Part shown: piece by piece, positions 15,845 through 23,916 of the stretch
Numbering within the stretch: position 1 is the first letter of the stretch
How the letters are laid out: each line of letters starts with the position of its first letter
Assembly (NCBI RefSeq): GCF_000414115.1
Contig: NZ_AOPZ01000449.1
Coordinates: 1-35,679 of the forward strand
Direction of reading: 5' to 3'
DNA: 35,679 bases
Source: Streptomyces aurantiacus JA 4570
GTDB taxonomy: Bacteria; Actinomycetota; Actinomycetes; Streptomycetales; Streptomycetaceae
Program-made: the position numbers and the translations under genes
The notes under the pieces: model-generated
The model's database searches: none
Told to the model about the DNA's origin: nothing
The model's input: only the letters and a program-made list of their open reading frames with translations

Positions 15845-17441
15845 GGTGGTCTCCTTGTGGTTCGGCTGCGGACCGGCGGGGGCTGGTCGCGCCGTTCCCC
15901 GCGCCCCTATCGGGGCGCGACTGGTCCACACCTTCAACCGAGGCGATCAGCTCGTGGTCGTGCCAGCCCGCCGCGTGTTCGGCGACGACGCGGCCGTGGA
16001 AGAGGACGAGCACGCGGTCGCAGCGGCGCAGGTCGTCGAGTTCGTCGGACACGACGACCACGGCGGTGCCGTCGTCGCGGGCCCGGTCGACGCGGGCGAG
16101 CAGCGACTCCTTGGACTTCACGTCGACGCCCGCGGTGGGGTTGATGAGGACGAGCAGGCGCGGGTCGGAGGCGAGGGCGCGCGCCATGACGACCTTCTGC
16201 GCGTTGCCTCCGGAGAGGTCGGACACGGGCTGGTCGGGTCCCTCGGCGTGGATGTCGAGCCGCTGGATGAGCCCGCCCGCGAAGGCGCGCTTGCGGTCGG
16301 TGCCGACGAAGCCGTACCGGCCGAGCCGGCCCAGCACGCTCATCGTGGCGTTGTCCCCGATGGACATGGAGAACACCAGGCCCTCGCCGTGCCGGTCGCG
16401 CGGTACGCAGCCCACTCCGGCACGCAGCGCGGCGGGCACGTCGCCGAACTTCAGGGGCTCGCCGTCCAGGAGGGCGGTGCCCGAGGTCGGCGTGTGCAGT
16501 CCGGTGAACGACTCCGCGAGGTTGATCTTGCCGCTGCCGCTGGACCCGGCGAGCCCGACGACCTCGCCCCGGCGCACGGTCAGGTCGACGTCGTCGTACG
16601 AGGGGCCGCTCAGGCCGCGCACGTCGAGCAGTACGGGCGCGTCGGCGGGGACCCCGGGCCGGGCGCGGACCTTGCTCTCGGTGAGCGCCTCACCCGCCAT
16701 GGCCTCCACCAGGGCGGCGCGGGGCAGGTCGGCGACGGGGGCGGTGGTGATCCAGCGGGCGTCGCGCAGGACGGTGACGGCCTGGCACACCTCGTACACC
16801 TCTTGCAGATGGTGTGAGATGAACAGGAACGTGACGCCGGAGTCCTGGAGCGCCCGCATGCGCGTGAACAGCCGCTCGATCTCGCGGTTGTCGAGCTGCG
16901 CGGTGGGCTCGTCGAGGACGATGAAACGGGCGCCGAAGCTCAACGCGCGGGCGATCTCCACCATTTGGCGGTCCTCGACCTTGAGGTCGGCGGTGCGCGC
17001 GCCGGGGTCGACCCGCACGTCCCAGGTGCGCAGCACCTCGGCCGCCTCCGCCTTGAGGCGGCGCCAGCTGATGAATCCGCCGCGGCCCTGAGGCTGACGG
17101 TTGATGAAGAGGTTCTCGGCGACCGTCAGTTCCGGCACGACCGTGGGCCGCTGGTACACGCAGGCGACCTTGCGGCGCCAGGCGTCGCGGTCGGCGAGCG
17201 GCGGCGCGGCCTCGCCGTCGAACACCACGGTGCCCGCGTCGGGCGCCTGCAGGCCGGTGAGGATGGTGACGAGGGTGGACTTGCCCGCGCCGTTGCGGCC
17301 GACGAGGGCGTGGGACTCGCCGGGCCTGACGGTCAGCCGGCCGTCCTGGAGGGCCACGGTGGGTCCGTACCGCTTCACGATGCCGGACGCCTCGACGAGG
17401 GGCACGGGCGCCGCGGGGCTCGGTGGGGTCGGTGTCGTCAT
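15837..17441 (-). CDS. CUT2-type sugar ABC transporter ATP-binding protein (two NBDs)
   Basis: A 534-residue RbsA/XylG-type ATPase with two nucleotide-binding domains. NBD1 has an intact Walker A (GRNGAGKST), a variant signature (LKVEDRQMVEIARAL), Walker B (FIVLDEPTAQLD) and H-loop (FISHHLQEV). NBD2 has a good signature (DLSGGNAQKV), but its Walker A reads GSSGSGKIN, with Ile where Thr/Ser normally follows the Lys. Its Walker B-like segment reads LLVLINPTAGVD, lacking the usual acidic Asp-Glu pair. NBD2 is therefore probably non-hydrolytic, as is common to varying degree in this class. Start ATG overlaps the binding-protein stop (ATGA, 17438-17441). Substrate inferred as L-fucose. Confidence 0.92.
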   Translation of the reverse strand: MTTPTPPSPAAPVPLVEASGIVKRYGPTVALQDGRLTVRPGESHALVGRNGAGKSTLVTILTGLQAPDAGTVVFDGEAAPPLADRDAWRRKVACVYQRPTVVPELTVAENLFINRQPQGRGGFISWRRLKAEAAEVLRTWDVRVDPGARTADLKVEDRQMVEIARALSFGARFIVLDEPTAQLDNREIERLFTRMRALQDSGVTFLFISHHLQEVYEVCQAVTVLRDARWITTAPVADLPRAALVEAMAGEALTESKVRARPGVPADAPVLLDVRGLSGPSYDDVDLTVRRGEVVGLAGSSGSGKINLAESFTGLHTPTSGTALLDGEPLKFGDVPAALRAGVGCVPRDRHGEGLVFSMSIGDNATMSVLGRLGRYGFVGTDRKRAFAGGLIQRLDIHAEGPDQPVSDLSGGNAQKVVMARALASDPRLLVLINPTAGVDVKSKESLLARVDRARDDGTAVVVVSDELDDLRRCDRVLVLFHGRVVAEHAAGWHDHELIASVEGVDQSRPDRGAGNGATSPRRSAAEPQGDHHG

Positions 17442-18520
17442 TGGACGGAGTTGCCCCACAGCTCGGCGTCGTCCACGTTCTCCTTCGTGACGAGCGGCGC
17501 GGGCAGCTGGTCCTCGAGGATGCCGCTCGGCAGCTTCACGATGGTGGAGCCGTGGTCGGTCGGTCCTGGCTTGAACTTCTTCCCGTTCATCGCGGCCTTG
17601 ATGTAGTACATGCCGTACTTGGCGTACGAGTCGGCGGGCTGGGAGACGGTCGCGTCGATCTGGCCCTTGCGGATGGCGTCGAACTCCTGCGGGATGCCGT
17701 CGTTGGACACGATCGAGATGTGCCCCTTCGCACCCGCCTTCTTCAACATGCCCTTGGACTTGAGGGTCTGCAGGGTGGGCGCGAGGTAAACGCCCCCGGC
17801 CTGCATGTAGATGCCCTTGATGTCGGGGTGGGAGTTGAGCAGGGTGTCGAGCTTGGAGGCGGCGGTGTCGGACTCCCACTTGGCGGGGATCTCCAGGACC
17901 TTCAGCTCCGGGTACTTGTCCTTGACGCAGTCGCGGAACGCCTTGGAGCGCTCACGGCCGTTGACCGACGCGAGGTCCCCCATGATCTGGACGACCTTGC
18001 CGCTCTCGACCTGCTTGCCGAGGTAGTCACACGCCTTCTGCCCGTACGCCACGTTGTTGGCGCGGACCACCATGGCGACCTTGCCCTTCTCGGGCGCGAC
18101 GTCGACGGCGACCACCGGCACGCCCTTGCGCTCGGCCTGGTCGAGCCCCGCGGAGACGGCGGCGCTGTCGAGTGGCGCCACCACCAGGCCCTTGACGCCC
18201 TGGTTGAGCTGGTTGTTGATGTCGGTGATCTGCTGCGAGGGGTCGCTGTTGGAGTTGACGGTCTTGAGCGCGTCGACGTCCTCGGACTTCGCCATCTTCG
18301 GTACGTAGTCGTTGTACGACTGCCAGAACGGCGAGGTGAGCAGCGGCAGGATCACGCCGACCTTGCCCTCGCCGCCGGCCTTGCCACCGGATCCCCCGGT
18401 GTCCTTCGTGCTGCCGCAGGCGGTGAGCGCGAGGGCGGCGCAGGCCGCCAGGGCGACGGCTCGGGCCGGCCGCGAACTCCGCATCCTCCGGGGGCTGTTC
18501 CGCACACTACTGCCGGCCAT
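17438..18520 (-). CDS. Sugar-binding lipoprotein of the fucose importer
   Basis: A 360-residue periplasmic-binding-protein-like lipoprotein (Peripla_BP_4, LacI/RbsB-like fold). Arg-rich N-terminus, hydrophobic stretch and lipobox LTAC with Cys35. The mature domain begins GKVGVILPLLTSPFWQSYND and has typical ribose-binding-like blocks (GVKGLVVAPLDSAAV; VPVVAVDV; IVSNDGIPQEF). The ATG at 18520 was chosen because GAGGAG lies seven bases upstream; ATG codons at 18535 and beyond lack such a site. First gene of the operon, starting about 200 bases from the divergent GntR gene with two FadR-like sites between them. Sugar specificity rests on the operon context. Confidence 0.92.
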   Translation of the reverse strand: MAGSSVRNSPRRMRSSRPARAVALAACAALALTACGSTKDTGGSGGKAGGEGKVGVILPLLTSPFWQSYNDYVPKMAKSEDVDALKTVNSNSDPSQQITDINNQLNQGVKGLVVAPLDSAAVSAGLDQAERKGVPVVAVDVAPEKGKVAMVVRANNVAYGQKACDYLGKQVESGKVVQIMGDLASVNGRERSKAFRDCVKDKYPELKVLEIPAKWESDTAASKLDTLLNSHPDIKGIYMQAGGVYLAPTLQTLKSKGMLKKAGAKGHISIVSNDGIPQEFDAIRKGQIDATVSQPADSYAKYGMYYIKAAMNGKKFKPGPTDHGSTIVKLPSGILEDQLPAPLVTKENVDDAELWGNSVQ

Positions 18521-18596
18521 CTGACGGCTCCTCATCGAGCGTGATGCAGCGGGATTCAGGTAGGGGGTGCTAGGGGTCGAGCGATCGATGGGCGAA

Positions 18597-18624
18597 TATT
18601 TATCAGACCACTTGGCGCACACAA
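18597..18624 (-). promoter_or_regulatory. Putative promoter of the fucose operon with FadR-type half-conserved operator
   Basis: On the minus strand TTGTGT (18619-18624) and TAAATA (18597-18602) are spaced by 16 bases. Between and overlapping them is GTGGTCTGA (18602-18610), matching the left half of the better palindrome at 18663-18675. Binding there would block RNA polymerase. The -35 match is weak. Confidence 0.45.
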
Positions 18625-18662
18625 CACCCCTCGTCGCCAACTTTTCCCGCTTTCCGGCCGTA

Positions 18663-18675
18663 GTGGTCGGACCAC
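18663..18675. promoter_or_regulatory. FadR/GntR-type operator, perfect 13-bp palindrome
   Basis: GTGGTCGGACCAC is a perfect palindrome around a central G and contains the TGGTCNGACCA core known for FadR-subfamily GntR regulators. It lies 46 bases before the regulator start and just upstream of a possible -10 (TACACT, 18685-18690), fitting autoregulation. Confidence 0.7.
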
Positions 18676-18720
18676 ATCTGTGACTACACTGCGCGGCACC
18701 GGCAAGTGAAGGAGCGTTTT

Positions 18721-19443
18721 GTGGACCAGAGCGAGCAGAGCGCCCCGCCCGCGCCCGCGCAGAAGGGCACGGTGACCCAGCGGGCCATCGAGGAGATCAA
18801 GGCGATGATCCGCGAGGGGCTCCTGGAGCCCGGCCAACGCCTGCCCACCGAACGGGACTTGGCGACGCAGCTCGGGATCTCACGCAGCTCGATGCGGGAG
18901 GCGATCCGGGCCCTGACGGTGCTCGGGGTCCTGGAGGCGCGGCACGGCTCGGGCATCTATGTGACCCAGCTGGAGGCCGGGGACCTCCTGGAGACCTTCG
19001 GCGTGGTCGCCGATCTGTCGCGCGGCCCGCGCCTCGTGGAGCTGCTCGAAGTGCGCCGGGTCCTGGAGTCCACGGCGACCGGGCTCGCCGCCGCCCGCAT
19101 CACGCAGGACCAACTGGCCGATGTAGAGAAGCACTTGGCGGCCATGAACGCCACCGACGACCCCGAGGAGATCCTCTCCCACGACCTCGCCTTCCACCGC
19201 ACGATCGCCTTCGCGGCCGGCAACGACACGATGGCGGCGATCCTGGAGGGCCTGTCCTCGCGCACCTTCCGGGCCCGGGTGTGGCGCGGATACCAGGAGG
19301 AGGGCGCCTTCGAGCGCACCCGGCGCGAGCACTCCCGCATCCACCGGGCCCTGGTCGCGCGGGACCCGGAGGCGGCCCGGGCGGCGGCGGCCGCGCATGT
19401 GGGGGAAGTGGAGGACTGGCTGCGGGGGCAGTTGGAGGGGTAG
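18721..19443 (+). CDS. FadR-subfamily GntR transcriptional regulator of the fucose operon
   Basis: A 240-residue regulator. The N-terminal GntR winged helix spans about 12-80 (AIEEIKAMIREGLLEPGQRL, LATQLGISRSSMREAIRALT, LEARHGSGIYV). An FCD ligand-binding domain follows, with metal-type motif LSHDLAFHRTIAFAAGN and C-terminal EHSRIHRALVARDPEAARAA. The GTG at 18721 was chosen because AAGGAG lies six bases before it; an upstream in-frame GTG at 18706 lacks a site. Divergent from the binding-protein gene, with FadR-type palindromes between them, it is the obvious local repressor. The effector is probably an acid or sugar intermediate such as L-fuconate, by inference. Confidence 0.92.
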   Translation: MDQSEQSAPPAPAQKGTVTQRAIEEIKAMIREGLLEPGQRLPTERDLATQLGISRSSMREAIRALTVLGVLEARHGSGIYVTQLEAGDLLETFGVVADLSRGPRLVELLEVRRVLESTATGLAAARITQDQLADVEKHLAAMNATDDPEEILSHDLAFHRTIAFAAGNDTMAAILEGLSSRTFRARVWRGYQEEGAFERTRREHSRIHRALVARDPEAARAAAAAHVGEVEDWLRGQLEG

Positions 19444-19522
19444 CTCTCGCCGGGCGGGCCGGGACCAGGCGGGACCTGACCGACGCGGGCCGGGGCCGCG
19501 GCCAGTTCGCGCCGGGCGCCCC

Positions 19523-19990
19523 TCAGTCCACGTCGACGTCGTCGAACAGCTCCAGCATCCGCGTGAGCACCTGCACGCACGCCGTGACATCGGCGTCGGT
19601 CAGGTCCCCCCGCACGTGCCGCATCACGGCGTGCTCCCGCGCGGCGGCCGCCGCCATCGCCGCCTCGCCCTCGTCCGTGAGCCGGATCAGCGACGACCGG
19701 CGATGAGCGGGGTTGTCGGTGACCTCCACCAGGCCGCGCGCCGCGGCGTCGTTGACCATGCGCTGCACGAACTGGCGGCTCAGCGACTGGGCGCGCCCCA
19801 TCTGCGGCACGGTCATGGGGCCGCCCTTGCGCAGCAGATCGAGGACGGCCCGCACGCCGACGGACAGCCCCTCGATCGGCTCGGACTCCTCGACCTTGCG
19901 CTGCACCCGCCGGTACAGCGGGCCGACGAGGTCGAAGACTTCGGTGAGCCGGTGGCCCAGGGCATCGGGTTCCAGGGGTTTCTCGGACAC
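19523..19990 (-). CDS. MarR-family transcriptional regulator
   Basis: A 155-residue winged-helix regulator. Helices 1-2 (RLTEVFDLVGPLYRRVQRKV), recognition region (MTVPQMGRAQSLSRQFVQRM) and wing (AHRRSSLIRLTDEGEAAM) match MarR. GTG start at 19990; alternative ATG codons just upstream are out of frame. It is divergent from the alpha/beta hydrolase gene by 57 bases. Two near-identical operator-like sequences occupy this gap, so it likely represses both itself and the hydrolase and responds to a small hydrophobic or phenolic ligand. It is convergent with the GntR gene. Confidence 0.92.
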   Translation of the reverse strand: MSEKPLEPDALGHRLTEVFDLVGPLYRRVQRKVEESEPIEGLSVGVRAVLDLLRKGGPMTVPQMGRAQSLSRQFVQRMVNDAAARGLVEVTDNPAHRRSSLIRLTDEGEAAMAAAAAREHAVMRHVRGDLTDADVTACVQVLTRMLELFDDVDVD

Positions 19991-20000
19991 CGCACCATCA

Positions 20001-20048
20001 TGACACCTGGGTTGCCAACTCTCGCCATCATTGACACCTTGGTTGTCA
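20001..20048. promoter_or_regulatory. Two direct 17-bp operator-like repeats between the MarR and hydrolase genes
   Basis: TGACACCTGGGTTGCCA (20001-20017) and TGACACCTTGGTTGTCA (20032-20048) differ at two bases and are 31 bp apart, about three helical turns. Each is a partial palindrome (TGACA...TGTCA in the second). The second ends on the first base of the hydrolase ATG. They fit MarR dimer sites. Confidence 0.7.
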
Positions 20049-20863
20049 TGACTGAGACTTCTGACGTCTTCCTGTACGAGACCGAGGACGGCCCCTTGGC
20101 CTACCGCGACACCGGCGAGGGCGCACCGTTGGTGCTGCTGCACGGCGGCTTCGTGGACCACCGCATGTGGAACGGCCAGATCGCCCACTTCTCCCGGCGG
20201 TACCGCGTCATCGCCCCGGACACCCGCGGCCACGGCGGCTCCGCGAACGCGTCCGTCCCCTTCCGCCAGACCGACGACCTGGCCGCGCTCCTGCGCCACC
20301 TGGACGTCGGCCCCGCGGTCCTCGTCGGGCTGTCGATGGGCGCGGGCATCGCCGTCGACACCGCCCTCGAACACCCCGGCCTGGTCCGCGCCCTCGTCGT
20401 CAGCGGCGCCGGCACCAGCGAACCCGTCTTCGACGACCCCTGGGCCCAGGCCATCCTGGCCGAGTGGGCCCGCGCGACGGCCGCCGGCGACGCGGCCGCC
20501 TTCCTCGCCGCCCACATGCTGTTCGTGGCGGGCCCGCACCGCGCCCTCGGCGACGTCGACGAGGCCGTCGTGCGCGACGTACGGAACATGGTCGAGTACA
20601 CCCTCTCCAAGCACACGGGCACCGAACCGCCGCGGCTCGTGCCCGTGCCCGACACCTGGGCGCGCGCCGCGAAACTCCCGGTCCCGGTGCTCGCCATCAG
20701 CGGCGCCCTCGACTCCCCCGACCCGATCGCCATGGCCGAACGCCTGGCGGACGCGGCCCCCGACGGCCGGACGGCGACCGTCGAGGGCACGGCGCACTAC
20801 CCCAACATGGAACGTCCGGAGACCTTCAACGAGATCCTTGACGCCTTCCTCCAGCGGGTCTGA
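20048..20863 (+). CDS. Alpha/beta hydrolase
   Basis: A 271-residue hydrolase of the alpha/beta fold, esterase/lactonase/haloperoxidase-like group. The oxyanion segment LVLLHGGFVDHRMW, nucleophile elbow GLSMGAG (Ser96), the acid residue in ISGALDSPDP and the catalytic His in VEGTAHYPNMERPE are all present. The start is ATG 20048; no ribosome binding site precedes it, and an operator repeat abuts it, so the mRNA may be leaderless or start very close. It is paired with a divergent MarR regulator, suggesting induction by its substrate or a related toxic compound. Substrate unknown. Confidence 0.9.
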   Translation: MTETSDVFLYETEDGPLAYRDTGEGAPLVLLHGGFVDHRMWNGQIAHFSRRYRVIAPDTRGHGGSANASVPFRQTDDLAALLRHLDVGPAVLVGLSMGAGIAVDTALEHPGLVRALVVSGAGTSEPVFDDPWAQAILAEWARATAAGDAAAFLAAHMLFVAGPHRALGDVDEAVVRDVRNMVEYTLSKHTGTEPPRLVPVPDTWARAAKLPVPVLAISGALDSPDPIAMAERLADAAPDGRTATVEGTAHYPNMERPETFNEILDAFLQRV

Positions 20864-20914
20864 TCGCGTCCCCGGCCCTCCAGCTGCTATCCGGCGGGCC
20901 TGATCGCGTCCCGG
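20854..20914 (+). repeat. Repeat of the hydrolase gene end, 40 bp downstream
   Basis: GCGGGTCTGATCGCGTCCC, beginning at 20854 and containing the hydrolase stop codon (20861-20863), recurs at 20894 with one change. The two are exactly 40 bp apart. Confidence 0.75.
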
Positions 20915-21010
20915 CGCCCGGTGCGGGACTTCCGCGGAACGGCACTGAAGCGTGCCTGCCCCTTGAACGCCCAGGTCGGCTCCGGAGAGGGTGACCAGGG
21001 CCAAGAGGGG

Positions 21011-23833
21011 GTGAGGGCCTTGTCCTTCGGAATTCTGGGGCCCATCGAGGTGTGGCGTGACGGCGTCCCGGTGAACGTCGGGCCCGCGCTTCAGCGGCGG
21101 GTGCTCGCGGCGCTGCTCGTGGACGCCAACCGTCTGGTGTCGGCCCACGCCCTGGTGGACAGGGCATGGGGGACGGCCGAGCCGCGCAGCGGCCGACGCG
21201 CGCTGTACGGATACATCTCCCGGCTGCGGCGGGCGCTGGAGGGGCACGACGTGTCCCTCACCCGCGAGGAAGGCAGCGGCTACCGGCTGCGGGTCGGCCC
21301 CGAGGCCGTCGACCTGCACCGGTTCCGCCACCTGCTGGACCGGGGGCGCGCGGCGCCCGCCGACGAGGAGGCCGAGGCCCTCTTCCAGGCGGCTCTCGGC
21401 TCCTGGCGCGGGGAGGCGTTCGCCGGGGCGGACACCCCGTGGTTCAACACGCAACGCGATGTGCTCGACGGCGAGCGGTTCGCCGCCGAGCTGGATCTGA
21501 CCGATGTCCGGCTGCGCCTCGCGAAGCACGCCCTGGTGCTGACCGAGCTCTCGGGCCGGGCCGAGGCGCATCCGCTGGACGAGCGGGTGGCGGGGCATCT
21601 GATGCTGGCGCTGTACCGGTGCGGGCGGCAGGCCGCGGCGCTGGAGTGCTACGAGCGCCTCCGGCGGGACCTGGCAAGGGAGATGGGCATCGACCCCGGT
21701 GCGCCGCTGCGGCGGCTGCATCAGCAGATCCTCGCCGCCGACCCCGCGCTCCACCCCGCTCCGGCCACGCCCGCGGTGGTGCGCCCACCCCGCCCCGCCC
21801 GGCCCGTGCCGCGGCAGCTTCCGCCGTGGCCGGCGACGTTCGTCGGCCGGGGCCGCGAACTGGCCGCCCTCGACGTCCTGCTCAAGGAACCCGCCGAGGG
21901 CAGCGGCCGGCCGACGATCTTCGCGGTCGGCGGCACGGGCGGCGTCGGCAAGTCCTGGCTGGCGCTGCACTGGGCCCATCAACACCTCGACCGCTTCCCC
22001 GACGGACAGCTGTACGCCGCTCTGTGCGGTTTCGACCCGGCCGGCGAACCGGTCCCGCCGGACCGGGTGTTACGCGGCTTCCTCGACGCCCTGGGCACCC
22101 CCCTCCAGGAGATACCCACCGGGGCGGAGGCCCAGGCGGGGCTGTACCGGTCCCTGGTCGCCCGGCGCCGGATGCTGATCCTGCTGGACAACGCCCGCGA
22201 CGCCGACCAGGTCCGGCCGCTGCTGCCCGGCAGCGCCACCTGCCTGGTCCTGGTCACCAGCCGCAGCCATCTCGGCGGTCTCACCGCCACCCACGGCTCC
22301 CCGCACCTGACCCTCGACACGCTCCCCGACACCGAGGCCCGCGAGGTCCTCACCTGCGCCCTGGGCCAGGACCGGGTGGCGGCCGAACCCGCTGCCGTGA
22401 CCGCACTGCTGCGGCGGTGTGCGGGACTGCCCCTGGCCCTGGGCATCGTGGCCGCCCGCGCGGCGGCCCACCCCGGCTTCCCGCTCGCCGAGCTGGCCGG
22501 AGAGCTCGACGACGCCTCCGGCAGACTCGACGCCCTGACCGTCGGGGACCTGGCCACCGATCTGAGAGCGGTCTTCGAGACCTCCTACCGGGCCTTGGAC
22601 GCCCCAAGCGCCCGGGCCTTCGCCCTGCTGGGACCGGCACCCGGAGCGGACATCGGTCCGCGCGCCGCCGCCCGCCTCATCGGAACGCCCCTAGCGCGCA
22701 CCCGCGCCGTACTCCGCACCCTGGAGGCCGCCCACCTGGTCCAGCAGCACGCCCCGGGCCGCTACCGCATGCACAACCTGGTCCGCCTCTACGCCACCGA
22801 ACGCTGCCAGGACCGGCACGGCGACGACCGGGACGCGGCCTCGGACCGCCTGGTCGACTTCTACGCCCACACCGCGTACGCGGCCGACCGGTTGCTGTCC
22901 CCGCAGCGCACGCCGATCGCGCCGGGCCCGTCCGCGGCGACGGACGCCCCGTCCTTCCTCAGCGACGCGCCGACGTCCATGGCGTGGTTCGAGGCCGAGC
23001 ATCCCTGTCTGCTCGCCGCGCACCGCTTCGCCCTGGAACACGGCCGGCACGGCCAGGCATGGCGGCTGGCCTGGGCCCTGGACACCTACCACTGGCGCCG
23101 TGGTCTCCTGCCGGACCGCATGGCGCTCCTGCGAGCGACGCTCGCCGCCCTCGATGCGGCCGGGGCACAGCCGGCCACACGGGCCCTGGCGCACCGGCTC
23201 CTCGGCCGCACCCTCGTCGCCCTCGGCCGGCACGACGATGCCCTGGGCCAGTTGCGGCGGGCCCTCGCCCTGTTCGCGGAGGCCGGGGACGCCGCGGGAA
23301 CGGCGCAGACGCATCTCAACCTCGCGCTGGCCCGGGAGCAACAGGGCGACGACGGCCGGGCATTGACGCACGCCGTCCAGAACCTGCGCATCCGCGAAAC
23401 GCTCGACAGTCCCCCGAGGGAGGCCGAGGCCCTCAACGCGGTGGGCTGGTACCACGCCCGGCTGGGGCACCACGAGGAGGGGCGCGCCTTCTGCGAGCGG
23501 TCCCTGACGCTGTGCCGTCGGCACCACTTCCTGGAAGGTGAGGCATTCACCTTGGACAGCCTCGGCTACATCGCCCACCGCAGCGGGCGGTACGCCGAGG
23601 CCCTGGACCACTACCACCAGGCACTCGCCCTCCGCCGCGAGCTGGGGGACGCCTACGAGGAAGCCGACGCCCTGGCGTGCCTCGGGGACGTCTACCACGC
23701 TCTCGGCAGGACCGCCGAAGCGCGCCGCGCCCGGACCCAGGCCCTCGCTCTCTACCGCGACCAGGACCGCGGCTCCGAAGCGGAGCGCACCCAGGCGCTC
23801 CTGGGCGCGCTCGGCCACGCGCCGGCACGTTGA
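21011..23833 (+). CDS. AfsR/SARP-family regulator with NB-ARC and TPR domains, one TTA codon
   Basis: About 940 residues. Order: OmpR-like winged helix about 1-90 (FGILGPIEVWRDG; ALYGYISRLRRAL), bacterial transcriptional activation domain about 95-240 (VDLHRFRHLLDRGR; LYRCGRQAAALECYERLRRD), NB-ARC ATPase about 275-590 with P-loop GGTGGVGKS (307-315) and LILLDNARDADQVRPLLPG, and a C-terminal TPR region (YHARLGHHEEGRAFCERSL; RSGRYAEALDHYHQALALR). Such proteins activate secondary metabolism or morphological genes. A TTA leucine codon at 22070-22072 implies dependence on the bldA tRNA. No biosynthetic cluster is adjacent, so the target is unknown. The start is uncertain: GTG 21011 or TTG 21020 both precede LSFGILG; an upstream in-frame GTG exists at 20921. 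Confidence 0.92.
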   Translation: MRALSFGILGPIEVWRDGVPVNVGPALQRRVLAALLVDANRLVSAHALVDRAWGTAEPRSGRRALYGYISRLRRALEGHDVSLTREEGSGYRLRVGPEAVDLHRFRHLLDRGRAAPADEEAEALFQAALGSWRGEAFAGADTPWFNTQRDVLDGERFAAELDLTDVRLRLAKHALVLTELSGRAEAHPLDERVAGHLMLALYRCGRQAAALECYERLRRDLAREMGIDPGAPLRRLHQQILAADPALHPAPATPAVVRPPRPARPVPRQLPPWPATFVGRGRELAALDVLLKEPAEGSGRPTIFAVGGTGGVGKSWLALHWAHQHLDRFPDGQLYAALCGFDPAGEPVPPDRVLRGFLDALGTPLQEIPTGAEAQAGLYRSLVARRRMLILLDNARDADQVRPLLPGSATCLVLVTSRSHLGGLTATHGSPHLTLDTLPDTEAREVLTCALGQDRVAAEPAAVTALLRRCAGLPLALGIVAARAAAHPGFPLAELAGELDDASGRLDALTVGDLATDLRAVFETSYRALDAPSARAFALLGPAPGADIGPRAAARLIGTPLARTRAVLRTLEAAHLVQQHAPGRYRMHNLVRLYATERCQDRHGDDRDAASDRLVDFYAHTAYAADRLLSPQRTPIAPGPSAATDAPSFLSDAPTSMAWFEAEHPCLLAAHRFALEHGRHGQAWRLAWALDTYHWRRGLLPDRMALLRATLAALDAAGAQPATRALAHRLLGRTLVALGRHDDALGQLRRALALFAEAGDAAGTAQTHLNLALAREQQGDDGRALTHAVQNLRIRETLDSPPREAEALNAVGWYHARLGHHEEGRAFCERSLTLCRRHHFLEGEAFTLDSLGYIAHRSGRYAEALDHYHQALALRRELGDAYEEADALACLGDVYHALGRTAEARRARTQALALYRDQDRGSEAERTQALLGALGHAPAR

Positions 23834-23868
23834 GAGCCTGCCTTTGCCCCGCCCTCCGCCCGACGGGC

Positions 23869-23901
23869 GCGGCCGACGGTCACCCGCCCGACGTCGGCCG
23901 C
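23869..23901. terminator. Bidirectional terminator hairpin
   Basis: A perfect 10-bp stem (GCGGCCGACG at 23869-23878 with CGTCGGCCGC at 23892-23901), 13-base loop, lies between the convergent SARP and alpha-mannosidase genes. Confidence 0.6.
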
Positions 23902-23916
23902 CCCCCCGGCGCCGGG

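Noticed and set aside
10388..18520. L-rhamnose catabolic operon
   Set aside because: The dehydratase carries the [20 protein letters not shown] signature of L-fuconate dehydratases, and there is no rhamnonate dehydratase or aldolase; only the mutarotase suggests rhamnose.
19523..21985. Long minus-strand frame extending upstream of the MarR gene
   Set aside because: Only the last 155 codons are MarR-like; the remainder is antisense to the hydrolase and SARP genes.
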